Shown one piece after another: positions 1 to 11,233 of a stretch of 64,000 nucleotides of DNA; positions within the stretch are counted from its first letter, which is position 1, and every line of letters starts with the position of its first letter. The stretch spans positions 83,833,982 through 83,897,981 of the forward strand of contig NW_026947484.1 of assembly GCF_034190915.1 (NCBI RefSeq). Reading direction: 5' to 3'. A model generated the notes under the pieces. It was not told the origin of the DNA, ran no database searches, and saw only the letters and a list, made by a program, of their open reading frames with translations. The stretch comes from Cavia porcellus. Lineage: Eukaryota > Chordata > Mammalia > Rodentia > Caviidae. The position numbers and the translations under genes are program-made.

Positions 1-815
1 TTTAGTTGATTTTCATATTTAATGGGAGAAGAGATCTAATTTCACTCTCCTGTATATATATACATGCAATTTTACTCTCACTATTTATTCAAGAGATTAT
101 CTTTTCTTCACTGTATTTTCTTGGAACTTTGTCAAAAACATTTTGACCAGGTATTTGTTTATGTTTTCTATATTCTTTTCCATTGGTCTATATGTCCATT
201 TTTATGCCAGTACTATGCTGTTTGGAGTATTATTTGTAGGACTTTCTCTGTTTTGTGAAATGGTCATATGTATTTTGATGGGAATTTCAGGAAATTTTTA
301 ATACTATGGTCAATTTAATAATATTCTTACAATCCACGAACATGACATTTAGTTCCTTTTGTGTGTGTGTCATCTGTAATTTCTTTCATAAGTGTGTGAT
401 AATTTTCTCTGCAGATGTTTTTCATTTCCTTGCTTATAGTTATTCCTAAATATTTTTGTAGCATTTGTAAATGGATTTTTTTCTTTTTAAGAATGTTAAT
501 TATTGGTGTATAAAATAGTACTTTTAATATTGACAGTATCCTGCAAAATTACTGTTAGCAGTTATAATAGCTTTTTTACTGGAGAATTCATACATTTATG
601 TGTAAAAAAATCATATCATCTGAAAACATGAATAACTGCTTTCCAATTTGAGGGTGCTCTTTATTATTCCTGGTCTTAGAGGAAATGCCTTCAGCATTTT
701 CCCATTCAATAAGGTTTTTGTTGTGGATTTTCCCAGATTGTTTTATGATGTTAAGTTATGCTCCTTCTATACCAAATTTACAGAGTGTTTTTATCATAAA
801 ACAATAATAATTTTT
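1..815 (-). mobile_element. Old L1 fragment (ORF2 reverse transcriptase region)
   Basis: AT-rich sequence that reads on the minus strand as a decayed L1 ORF2. On the plus strand it shows the usual reversed L1 landmarks in order: the region around 'ccattggtctatatgtcc' near 183, then the part preceding the FADD-type catalytic site, then a block near 755-800 resembling the RT 'YDKP' neighbourhood. No frame stays open beyond about 60 codons, so it is a dead copy. The 3' end lies left of the window. It abuts the 3'UTR of a second minus-strand L1 at about 816, so the two are separate insertions. The right edge is approximate. Confidence 0.6.
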
Positions 816-1680
816 TATAATAGTTAATACATTGTGTCTTGTCTTTACAATTTTTCAGAGTACAAGACATAGGCATGACATCTTGTCCAAACAATATTAG
901 CACAAAATTTTCTTTTCAAGGAAGTAAGAGAAGCTAGCCATATAACTACTTAACTATCTTCTGTATACATATATTTTTCTTTTCCTTTTCCCATTTCCTC
1001 CATCACATTTTGTATTTTATTTGAACAGTTTCTTCCTAATTCACAGTATCTATTGTACATTTTCATCCTATTTACCTGCTCAGTTTTTCACACTAGTGAA
1101 ACAATATGATGTTTACACATAGTGGTCTTATAATAGGCATGGTCTGATTAATTTCACTTATGAAAATAGTTTTATCCATTTATGTATAAAATTCTCGAGT
1201 TTATCTTTGTGGCTGAGTAGTATTCCATTATGTAAAAAAAAAAAACACATCTTTTTAAATCCTTTTCTTAACTGATGGGCACATGGGTTGTTTCCTAAAT
1301 TTAGCTATTACAAATTGTGCTTCTATGAACATGGATGCACATATATTGCTGTGCTGTGATATTTTTAATTTTGCTGGGAAGACACCCACATGGGTATAGC
1401 TGGTTTTAATGGAACCTCTAATCTGAGTTGTTTTTAGGAATCTCCACAATGATTTCTACCTTGCACAAGTCTACATTCCCACCAATAATAGTGAAGCATT
1501 ACTTTTTGCCCACAGCCCCTCCAGCATTTGTTTTTGGTTGATTTCTTGATAATAATTGTGCTTCCCTGGGTAAAATGGAATCTCAGTGCTGTTTTAATTT
1601 GTCTTGTTTTTCACCTGATTTTAATTCTTTGTATCTTCTTTCTTTACTTTGGTTAGTCTAGCTAAAGATTTCTTAATTTT

Positions 1681-2161
1681 TGTATTAGTCAGTGTTTTAC
1701 TAGACAGAACAGATATAACACACGATATACAGATGTAAAAGAAACAAGGAGATTGGTTTATGATGGTCAGCCACAGAGTCAAATGAAGAAGCTTGCACAC
1801 TGGCGGCCGAAGGATTCAATCCAAGGTCTGGAGTTCACCCTAGTGCCTTGTGCAAGTCTATACCAGCAGGCTGATGGGTCTGGGACAGAAGGCTGAAGGC
1901 TCCACGTTGAAAGGATGAAGAGTCTATGCCGGAAAACTAAAGAGTCTACACTGGAAGCAGGAGATGAGGTCCAAACCAATGGTGAAGACTGGAGATTCTC
2001 CAAGGAATGGAATGCATCGGTCTTTGCTCCTTCTTTTTATACCTCCGGGTGATGAGCTAACCTAGAATGGAGCTTCTTGTACATCCTTGGGTGTAAAGTT
2101 GCTAAACCCATTTTGTTAAACTTATAAATATCTCAAGTTGACACAATCAATCAACCACTAC
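1681..2161 (+). repeat. Ancient mammalian interspersed repeat (family not named)
   Basis: About 480 bp with a distinctive start (tgtattagtcagtgttttac) and end (aagttgacac...aaccactaca). These resemble a widespread mammalian repeat that starts 'TGTATTAGTCAGGGTT' and ends 'GTTGACAC...AACCATCACA'. It is less AT-rich than the surrounding L1 and interrupts it: L1 ORF2-like sequence lies on both sides. An incidental minus-strand frame of 74 codons (1779-2003) falls inside it and shows no protein features. I recognise the ends but cannot give the family name with certainty. Confidence 0.5.
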
Positions 2162-2609
2162 AATTTTTTAAACTTTAAAAAGTATTTTAGTGATGATTTG
2201 TGTATTTTTATTCTTGATTTTACTTCTTACTCTGTTCTTTATCAAGTCTTTCAGTATATTAATTTTGGATTTAGTTTGATCCTAACTTTCTAAATCCTTT
2301 GGATGCATTGTCATAGTCTTCATTTGACATTTTTTGTGTGCATTTATTGCTATAAATTCCTCAGTAGTGCTTTTGCTATCTACTACAGATTTGTTGTTTT
2401 ATCATTTTCATTTGTTTCTGTCTTTTTAGTCCATCCAATCTATATTATGGTGCAACTTTTTGTCCTTTTTGATGTTTTGGTCAGAGTGATCTATCTATTG
2501 AGGAGATATTAAAATTTATTAATAAATTAGTGTCCATATCTTTTTTTCTAGTACTATTTTCTTTAACATTTTCTTTATATCTTTAAGTTCTCTTTTATTT
2601 GGTACATAA

Positions 2610-2701
2610 TTTTTTTTTTTTTTTTTTGCAGTACCAGGGATTGAACTCACAACTCATGCTTGCCTGACAGGCACTTAGGCCACTGAGCTAAACCCCCAGT
2701 C
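2610..2701 (-). mobile_element. ID-type tRNA-derived SINE, old copy
   Basis: On the plus strand a poly-T run (the A-tail reversed) is followed by 'gtaccagggattgaactca', the reversed B box region, and ends in 'actgagctaaacccccag', the reversed A box region. It is flanked by the duplication 'ttggtacataa' at 2599-2609 and 2702-2712, which fixes both ends. Divergence from the younger copies at 22515 and 24291 marks it as older. It lies inside the old L1. Confidence 0.85.
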
Positions 2702-3889
2702 TTGGTACATAAATATTTAAAATTGCTAAATCTTCTTAAATTGATTCTTTTAGTAATATATAACTACATTATTTTTCTCTTTTTTTTTACAGTTCTTGAT
2801 GTAGTCTCCTTTAATCTATATCAGCACAAATACTCTTGCTAATATTTAGATTCCATTTGCATGATATACCATTTTCTATCTCCTTACTTTTAGCCTATTT
2901 ATAGCTTTACCAATGAAGTGAGTTTCTTGTAGGCAGCATGTAGTTAGGTCTCTTGATTCTTTTTTATCCATTCAGCCAGTTTTTGTTTTTGAGTGATAAG
3001 TTTAGTGTATTGATACAAGTTTATTACTAATAGGTATCAATTTCCTCCTGTGATTTTGTCTTATATTTTTCCCTTTTTAACCTCTGATTTATTTTTGAAA
3101 TACAGTAGTTTTCAGTCATTCCAAGCTATGATCTTATTTTGTGCAGCTATTTTTCTATTGAGTTTTGCACATTATGAATTTTTATGATGGTTAACATAAT
3201 TTTGTTTCTAGTAGAGGACTGTTCTGAGATTGATGTATTTTTCTCAACTTCTTCTTGTCTGGTAAAGATAGTTTGCCTTCATTTCTAAAGAATAATCTTT
3301 CTGGATATAATATTTGGGTTGCATGTTTTGTTGTTGCTCCTGTTTCCAGTCAGCACGTTACACATATTATCCTACCCTCTTCTGTTCTGTAAAGTTCCTG
3401 CTGAGAAATCTCCTGGGAGCCTAGTGAGCATTCACTTTCACACAACCTTGATACTTTATGGTTTTAGGATTCTCTTTGTCTTGTATTCTTGGCATTTTAG
3501 TGGTAATATGCCTTGTGTTGAATCTTGTTGGGGTTCATGATCTGGATGTCCGTATGTCTTTGATGATGCAAGAAATATTCAGCTACCTTGTGAAATAAGT
3601 TTTCAGTGTCTTTCCCCCTTTACTTTACCTATAGATTTCAGATTATAGGATTATTTTTTCACCTAATAGTCTCCTGTACTTCTTAAAGACTTTCTTCATT
3701 CTTTTGTCTACGGTATTAATTCAAAAGATCTGTCCTCAAGCTCAGAAATTCTTTTAGTTGTTTTCATGTGTTGCTGAATCTCTTGATTCTATTTTTATTT
3801 AATTGCTTGAATAGCTTATCTCCAAGGTCTCTAAATGTCTCTGTTTAATGGTATCTTTATCTCTAATGAATTTGTATTTTACATCATAT

Positions 3890-3979
3890 TTTATTATTAT
3901 TATTATTGTACTGGGTTTTGAACTCATGACATCACACTTACCAGGTGAACACTATAGCCACTGAGCTAAATCTCTGGTT
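3890..3979 (-). mobile_element. ID-type SINE, decayed
   Basis: A (TTA)n-rich run, the remains of an A-tail on the minus strand, is followed by 'gtactgggttttgaactca' and ends in 'ccactgagctaaatc'. This has the same order as the other minus-strand ID copies but is more diverged. No clear target duplication is visible. Confidence 0.65.
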
Positions 3980-6070
3980 CTCATTTTCTAAATATTATCT
4001 ATCTGTTTTCTCTTGCACCTCACTGTGTTAATACCTTAGGACTATTACTTTGAATTTGTTATAGATTTCCTTTAAGTTGGGATCTGTTTCTGAAGAATTA
4101 TTATATTCCTTTGGAGAGATAGTATTTCATTTTATATCTCTTTTGTCCTAACATTGATGTCTTTGCATTTGATATAACATTTGACTTTTGCAATTTTATG
4201 AAGTAACTTTTGTAAAAAATGTTTTGTCAACTAGATAGAGTATAGGATGGCAGTCGGGAATATGATTTGGCTTTGGTTATAGGGTAGTTTAAAAGTGTAG
4301 TCTCTATGTGATTATCTTTTATTAGTGTCCTTGAATGCTCATCAAACTAGACTACAGTAGTTCATAAAGTTAGCTGTATGTCATTCCAGTGGAAAGTGCA
4401 GGCTTTCCAAGGTGTATTTTTTCAGAACTGCAAAGAAAAACCTATATGGAATTGGAGGATATGGAATCATTTTCCACAGTCTCAGAGATGTAAAATGTGG
4501 AAGAGACTCTTCATTCCTTCAGATCAATCATACAGATTGATCAGAGCAGACATTGATCCATGGTCATTAGCTACAGGATTTGAAAGAAATCTTCCACAGG
4601 ACACTTATATTGAATGTGGGAGATTCCTGGGCCTGTGGCATCAGCAACCACAGTTTTAGATCCACAGAATGAAATGAAAATTTCTCCATGTCCCAGAGGA
4701 TAAGGACAGTTGATGTTAGAGTCTATTTTATGGACTTGAGGTTTGGAGAAAAAAAAAGGGACTTTCTTTAGGTCTTATGGGGTGATTTTTTGGTTCTTAT
4801 TGGTATGTGTAACAGTGTTACACACTTTCATGGAGTTGTGAGAGCCAGATAGTATATATTTTATATCCTAAGGACAAGCGCAATGGTACAAGGGCTTTCT
4901 GCTCAAGGAGCTATGGTCTCAAGTCTGTGAACTATTGAGGATACCTTTACTTAGGTTGTATAGAGCTTGTGAAGCTAATGTTTGGGCTTGTACCACTGTT
5001 ATCCATATCTCTTGCAGTTGTAACACATGAAGGAGACCTTTCTGTTTCAACAAGTCAAGTGCAGGAGGTATTAGCCCTTGAAGGTTTGAGATTACAATCC
5101 TAAAGCTTTAGGTTATGGTTAGGGCAATGTTGTGGAAATGAAGATTGTTACACTGGAAGCTATGGTCCTGGATCTTCAGGACACGAATGAGACCTTTCTC
5201 TGGTCCTGAGGAACAAGCTTGGGTAATATCATGGCTTTTGAACCAGCGGATGAAATCCTAAGGCTGTGATTTGATGAGGAGTCCTTCCCAGATCACACTG
5301 GATGAGCACAGGTCATGCTAACTTCTGAGGATACTAGTAGCTATATTCCTGGAGCTATGCGATGCCACTGAAACCTTTTCCAGGTCCTGATGGATATATG
5401 CAAATGAAACTAAGGCTTTGCAACGATTCCTAGGGTCTGAGACTGTGGTCTAGCTCCCATGGAGCAAGCATGGGTGGGGTTTAGATTTGTAGCTATAATA
5501 GCTACTGGTATTGCAGAATTCTGAGAAGGCGGTTTTATGCCAATGAGTTATGTACTAGCTCCAGGCTTCTGATGGTTGGGGATGGTGCTGGCTGTTGGCC
5601 CCTAAAGCAAGATGGGATGGTATTTAACAAGATGGTTGTTACAGTATCTTCAATTCTAAGGATTAGGGTACCCAAAGCGAGTCTCTCCTTTGGAACAGAG
5701 CACTTACTTTTAGATCAGCCAACAATCAAAAGCGTATTGAAAGCCTATGAGAACCATGGAATTCTCCTGCTCTTGGGGTTGCCAGCTTATTGACAAGGTT
5801 AAGTTCAAGAGCACCTTCTTACTTTTTACCAGCAGCATGGGGTATCCTTGATCAGAGAACTACAATTGATGCTGTAGTTTACTTTGCTCCTTCCTCTAGA
5901 TATCTTGTTGACTCTCCATGCTGTTTAAACTCCTCATTACTTCCTTGCTGATTTCCAGAGTTCTGTCTCAATCGCTGTCCTAGAAAACAATTTTTCCTCT
6001 GTTGCCCTGGTTCTTCTTTGTGGCAGAACTGTGACCAGGGCACTTCTATTCAGCCATCTTCACTGGTATG

Positions 6071-8040
6071 CCCTAAATAATATTTTAAAGCATGTATAAA
6101 GCTAAATAACCCAGAGATCTTAAATATCATCAGAATTCAAAAGTCACTCTCCTTTTAATTAACATGTAATGAAGAATCAAGTTATAACAACTTTTATTAG
6201 ATATCCATCTCTAAGTATTTATGAGTATCTCCCAGGGTATTTTTTCATTTTCCATGTTTTTAAAAAACTTTAATATCACTAAGATATAGTCACTCTGATT
6301 ACCAAACAACATATTAAGTACTTGAATAACTAAAAAGAGTTATTTGTTGAAAAGCCAAAGTAAAGCTATTTATTCCTTTCATTTAATGCTTATAAATGTA
6401 TGAATCTACTTCAGAGTGTGTATGCGTGTGTGTCAGTGTGTGTTTTAGTCAACAATCAGGATTTTCCATTGCAAACAACAAATTTGATTTTGGTTAACTT
6501 GAGCAGAAAAAGAATCTGTAGGACCATGCCAGACAGGTAGAAACCTGGAGAGTCAAATTTACAAAGGCAAGGGGAGCCAGGTTCCCATGAATACAGAATA
6601 TTCAAAATCATGTGGTTAAAAAGAGTATCGATAGGGTGCCATAGTCACTGCAGCTGGGTGCCACTACAAGTGGAATATTGGACATTAACTACCACCTCCA
6701 AATTACCCAGAATGACTTCTGTCTTGACTTGATTTAGCTCAGATTGTCCATCTCCAGTGAGGTTTCCAGAGTTCAGAAGGCTTAGGGTTTCTTGTTTTTT
6801 GATTTTGGGGGGTTTTTTTTTTGAGTCCTGGACTTTGGAAGAAAATTCCTTCTTTCTGCGCATGTTTCTCCAAATCTAAGAAAAGATTCTGATGTGCGTG
6901 TGAGTTAAGCAAAAGTAAAACCAGCAATGTCTGTTATATTAACAAGTAGGACTACGATTTTTCTATGTCAAATTACTGATATATTTTAAGTCTCATCCCT
7001 CTTGTGTCTCACAGTTGATAGGAAAATGTGTGTGCCCCTTCATTTGATTCAAACTGTGAAGCGCCTACCATGAATTAACTCTTCTCAGCCTTTCCTTTTA
7101 ACCAAAACATTTAGAAAGTAAGTTTGTCTTTTTTGTTTTTCTCTTTTTATACAAGTGTACTGCTTGAGATAAACATACTCCTCTCACACAGATATCAATT
7201 ATGCAAGTAATGTTCCTTCCTCTTGGGGTGTGTGTGTGTCCGTCTGTCTGTAACCAGAAATTACAACATCTGAACCAAACCTGGGTGAAAGTCCATCTGC
7301 CTCAACAGGGATTTAAAAAGTGGCCCACTAAAATGCTGACCAATGTGTCACTGATTTTTTTAGTAATCTTTAGTACATTAAAACATGTTTTAAAATTCAA
7401 ATAAAGTTCCAGGAATTACCTTTCTGTACAATGGAAGAAGAGGCCACTCACAGACAGGCAAATGGCCACTTGTCCCCCCTCTTTCCTCTGCCATTTTCTT
7501 CTTTTTTCCCACACAGCATGAAAAATAGGAGCTTCCTGCTTCTGTTTAGCTCCCTGGTGACTCACGTCAGCTTACCTTTCGGGATCCCTCTCCACTCCTC
7601 TGATCTAGCCTTATAATGCCCTTTGTGCCCTATCCCATCTCTACTCAGTATACCAGCCACCTTCCTGACCAGGAAGATGGCATCAGAGTTAAATCAAACT
7701 ACAAACCATCAAACTACAATGAATCCCTGAGGAGAGAGACAGCAGGACTTCCAGGCAAAGATGGCTGTCTTTCTCCAAGTCCCCTTGGTAGACTGTTAGT
7801 TAGGGCAAGCTGCTGAGTGTCTACCTCAGCTCATGATGCTCATTTGTGCTCTTTATTAACATTAATCTATTTTTAGTGTTTTCTTTTAAAAAAATAAATA
7901 CCTAAGTTGAAAATGTATAAATAATATTGAGCCCCCAAAGCAAATAACTAAATGAATAGTAAAAATATTCTAAGCACTTATAGATGTATAGCAACAATGT
8001 GATTTTAAGGGATCATAACCATAACCATAGTCAGATACCA
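6071..8040. other. Intergenic sequence, no gene seen
   Basis: Mostly non-L1 sequence. It holds short TG runs near 6420 and 7227. The stretch at about 6445-6700 ('agtcaacaatcaggattttcc' onward) has the look of an old DNA transposon or MIR-age repeat, but I cannot name it. The minus-strand frames at 6645-6863 and 6739-6927 overlap each other and look like chance frames. The region around 7430-7820 is more GC-balanced and has overlapping short frames without recognisable domains. Confidence 0.4.
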
Positions 8041-9640
8041 AAGGAATGAGCTCTCAGTCAAATAGGTAGCAACTCCTCAGTCTTAATATATTGGAAAGGT
8101 AGGTGCTTGGAATAGATATAAAGACTAAGAACACCAGCATCTAGAAGACATTTGGAGGAACAGACACCTCCTACAAAAAGCCACAACAATGGTGATAAGA
8201 CTATTTTACATAAAAACTTTACAAGCATCAACACAGAAAAAAAAAATAGAAAATGACAAAATGAAGAAGCAAAATGCAGCCCAACCCAGGACAATTCCAG
8301 AGCACAAAGAGAGAGGAAACTGGGAGCCAACAGCTAGAATTCTCTGGAATGATTGGAGCAGAAGTGAAAAAACAAATGGGAGAGATGATAGGAAAAATTA
8401 TGTCAGCCAAGGATTTAACTGAGTGGTGTAAGTTCCTTCCTGGCAAGTATGAGGTCATGAGTTCAATGCTTAGTACCAAAAATAAATAAGTAAAATAAAG
8501 AAATGACAATAAAATGAAATACATTAAAGAAGGCACAGATAACCAAATAGAAGAGATCAGGAAAATTATGGAAACCATGAGTGCCATACATAAACAAGAA
8601 ATGGAATTGATGAAACAGATCCAAATACAAATACAGGAAAATTAAAAACTCCATTGAAAGTATACACAGCAGATGGAATGAAGGGAAAAATAGAATATTA
8701 GATCTAGAAGACAGGAACACCATTAGTGATCAAGAAAAGAAAGATATTTTTAAAATAGCAAAAGACCATGAAAAATCCATCCAACAACTACAGGATGAAG
8801 CAAAGAAGAACAACACAAGATTGGTTGTAATCTGTGAGAAAGCAGGAGACAGCACAAAAGCCATTAAAAACCTTCCACAGAATAACAGAAAATTTCCCAA
8901 ACAGGGATAAAGAATTTGACATACAAATAAGTGAAGTATATAGAGCTCCAAATATCCATGACCAAAAAATGTGTATAATAATGTTCTGGAAATTCAGCAT
9001 GATAACAAAATATTAAAAGTAGGTAGAGAAAAAGTGCATATCACCTGCGAAGGAAAGCTCATAGGTGATATTGCAGCAGACTTCTCAGCACAAACCTTGA
9101 AATCAAGGAAAACTTGGAGTGAGGTAATTCAAGCCTTAAATGCAAACAGTCTTTAAGCCAGATTGATATACCCTGTAGAACTATCTTTAAAAATTGAGGG
9201 AGAAATAAGATACTTCAGTGGCAAAGCATAGATCAAGAAATTCATGACCAGAATACATAGCAGAATGCTCTGAAAGACTTATTAGGAAGAAGACCACCGC
9301 AAACATGAACACCAATAGAAAGAAGCCACCAGGTGGGGCAAGAATTTAAACAGAGGAAAAATACAGGGGAACAGAGAGCAAAAAAACAACATGAAAAAGA
9401 AAAGCCAATGCATATCAGTTATAAATATCAGTGAAATAGCTTCAACTCACCAATCAAAAGAAACAGACTTGCAGAATGGATTAAGAAGAAAGATCCAACA
9501 ATATGCTGCATTTAAGAAACATATTTAACCCAAAAAGAAATTTACTGCCTAAAAGCCAAATGATGGAAAACAATTCTTCATGCCATAGGACCTCAGAAAA
9601 AAGCAAGAGTAGCTATTCTATTTGTAGACTTGCAAACTTT
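8041..9640 (+). mobile_element. Old plus-strand L1, segment 1 of 3 (5' part, ORF1, start of ORF2)
   Basis: Decayed L1 in the plus orientation. ORF1-like sequence starts near 8262 and runs to about 9300. The C-terminal ORF1 block 'atagagctccaaatatccatg...' (about 8940) parallels the RTPNSHN block of the intact ORF1 at 31232-32284. ORF2 begins near 9430 with the endonuclease N-terminal block and stops in mid-gene at about 9640, where poly-T of a minus-strand L1 begins. The next part of the same ORF2 resumes at 23917, with the diverged duplication 'gcaaacttt'/'ggaaacttt' at the two junctions. The left boundary of the 5'UTR is uncertain. ORF1 is broken by stops and by an ID SINE. Confidence 0.75.
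8404..8490 (+). mobile_element. ID-type SINE nested in L1 ORF1, decayed
   Basis: Reads 'ggatttaactgagtggtgta', then 'gaggtcatgagttcaatgc', then 'agtaccaaaaataaataa': the ID layout of tRNA head, B box and A-rich tail in plus orientation. It interrupts L1 ORF1 sequence that continues on both sides. The copy is old, with a changed A box. Confidence 0.65.
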
Positions 9641-9681
9641 TTTATTCTCTTTTTTTATTTAAAGAAAAGAAAGAGACCAGC
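9641..9681 (-). mobile_element. 3'-terminal stub of the minus-strand L1 whose body resumes at 16441
   Basis: Poly-T followed by 'atttaaagaaaagaaagag' matches the reversed extreme 3' end of L1 seen at 26183-26200 ('atttaagaggaaaaagag'). Immediately afterwards plus-strand L1 5'UTR sequence starts. The simplest reading is that the plus-strand L1 (about 9682-16440) inserted about 30-40 bp inside the 3' end of this minus-strand L1, splitting off this stub. Confidence 0.6.
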
Positions 9682-10183
9682 CTATTTGGGACTCTTGCAC
9701 CGTCTAGGTGCAGAGTAAGGGCTGGGTGGGTCTGGGGTGACTGCATCCACATCCCTGTGTGTCTGGAGGACTGTGGATTTCTCAGCAAGCAGGCAAGCAT
9801 CACCAGTTCCAGAGGCGCCACGGCCTGTGGTAAGTGCCCAGTGTACTCTGCCCCAAGCCCAGACTGTTTGGGACCCTCCAGGCTTCTGGGTGCAGTGAAG
9901 TGGTTAAGTGGGTCTGAGGTGCCTACATCCGCCTCCCCATTCCGGCTGTGCTCAGAGAACTGTGGAATTTCAAGCAAGCAGGTGGGCGAACAGTGTCCTT
10001 GGAGCCCAGCTTATCTGGAAATACAGAGTTCTAAACAGGCAGAAGATGGCCACTTGTTCCAGAGGCCCAGCAGCCTGGGGGAACTGGGTGCCAGAGTCCC
10101 AGGAGCTGTGAACATAGAAGTGGATTTCCAACAGACCCTGAGGAAGCTTTCGAATAAAACTTGAAACACAGAAATACAGGAAA
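9682..10183 (+). promoter_or_regulatory. L1 5'UTR, single monomer-type unit
   Basis: GC-richer leader containing 'gtgtctggaggactgtgga' near 9758 and the block 'gaccctccaggcttctggg' near 9872. The same blocks occur in the tandem monomers at 39496-40262 and, reversed, at 32285-32906. L1 internal promoters lie in this region in rodents. Here little more than one unit is kept. It runs directly into the ORF1 start at 10184. Confidence 0.65.
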
Positions 10184-11214
10184 ATGACAAAACGAAAGAT
10201 CAAATTACAACCTCAAACCTCCAGCCCATCTCAAGAAACCCTAGGAGTGATGTATATAGAAGAAAATATATGCCATACACCTCAAATATCGGACATAATA
10301 GCTACTGAAATAAACAAACAACTCCAGGAAGTTTTAAAGGAATTCAAATTTTAAATAATCTCCCAGGTAAAAGAAGAGATGATAAAAGAAATGAAAGAGA
10401 TTCTGAATATATCTAAAGAAAACACAGTTTAAAAATCGGAGGAACTAAACAAAAAGAATCCCTAGCTGAGCAATATAAGAAACAAACAGAATACATAAAG
10501 CAGATGCACAGAGATATACAGGAAATAAAAAAACTCCACTGAAAGCTGTAAAAACTGCCTCAATGAAAGTGAAGATAGAATTTCAGACCTAGAAGACAGG
10601 ATTGCAGCTAGTGAACAGGAAAGGAAAGATCATTTAGAAATAACAAGAAATTAGGAAATAATAATTCAACAACTGCAAGATGATGCAAAGAAAAACAACA
10701 TAAGATTGATAGGGATTAATGAAAAAGAAGGGGACAACATAAAGGATTTCAAGAGGATATTTAGAGAAGTAATAGCTGAAAATTTCCCAAGCATGAGATC
10801 AGAAACCGACATCAGGTTCAGTGAAGCCTATAGAACTCCAAATAGTCATAACCAAAATAAAACTACACCCAGACATATAATAATCACTATCCCAGAAATC
10901 CAACACAAGAATAGATTATTAAAAGCTATCAGAGAGAAAAGACAGATCACTTATAAAGGAAAACCTTCTCAGCACAAACAATAAAGTCAAGAAGAGCATG
11001 GAGTGAAGTATTCCAGATCCTAAAGCAAAATGATTTCCAAGCTAGACGGATGTACCCTGCAAAACTATCATTCAAAATCAATGGTGAAATACAATAATTC
11101 CATGACAAAGAACAGCTGAAGAACTTCATGAACACCAAGCCAACCCTGCAAAAAATATTGAGAGACAGTTTAGATACAGAAAGGAAAAAAACACTAAGCA
11201 AAGCAGATAATTAA
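10184..11214 (+). pseudogene. L1 ORF1, inactivated
   Basis: Counterpart of the intact 350-codon ORF1 at 31232-32284: same start (ATG ACA AAA) and same end (GCA GAT AAT TAA). It codes for the L1 RNA-binding chaperone: an N-terminal tail, a coiled coil, an RRM and a C-terminal domain that package L1 RNA. Stops appear early (for example after 'ttcaaatttta' near 10351 and 'acagttta' near 10431). Only the RRM part is open (10706-10984), and a deletion near 10972 removes the '[10 protein letters not shown]' region. No functional protein is expected. Confidence 0.85.
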
Positions 11215-11233
11215 ACAGAACAGAAAGATAAAG

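Larger units (their letters stand above)
816..6070 (-). mobile_element. Old L1, minus strand, reaching its 5' end
   Basis: A decayed L1. On the plus strand it begins with 3'UTR sequence (the block around 870-900 matches the reverse of the L1 3'UTR block at 34440-34480). It continues with the ORF2 C-terminal region (1200-1600), the ORF2 linker and endonuclease region (2165-3000), ORF1 (about 3100-4250) and a long 5'UTR (4250-6068). The end at 6040-6068 read in reverse is 'gaagatggctgaatagaag', the usual start of an L1 5'UTR. ORF2 is far too short: C-terminal sequence joins linker sequence near 1610, so the middle, including the catalytic RT, is deleted. An old dispersed repeat and two ID SINEs interrupt it. 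No open frame exceeds 93 codons. Confidence 0.6.

Noticed and set aside
9642..10203. Overlapping frames of 111, 135, 67 and 77 codons on both strands
   Set aside because: They lie in the GC-rich L1 5'UTR, where stop codons are rare by composition. No protein features.
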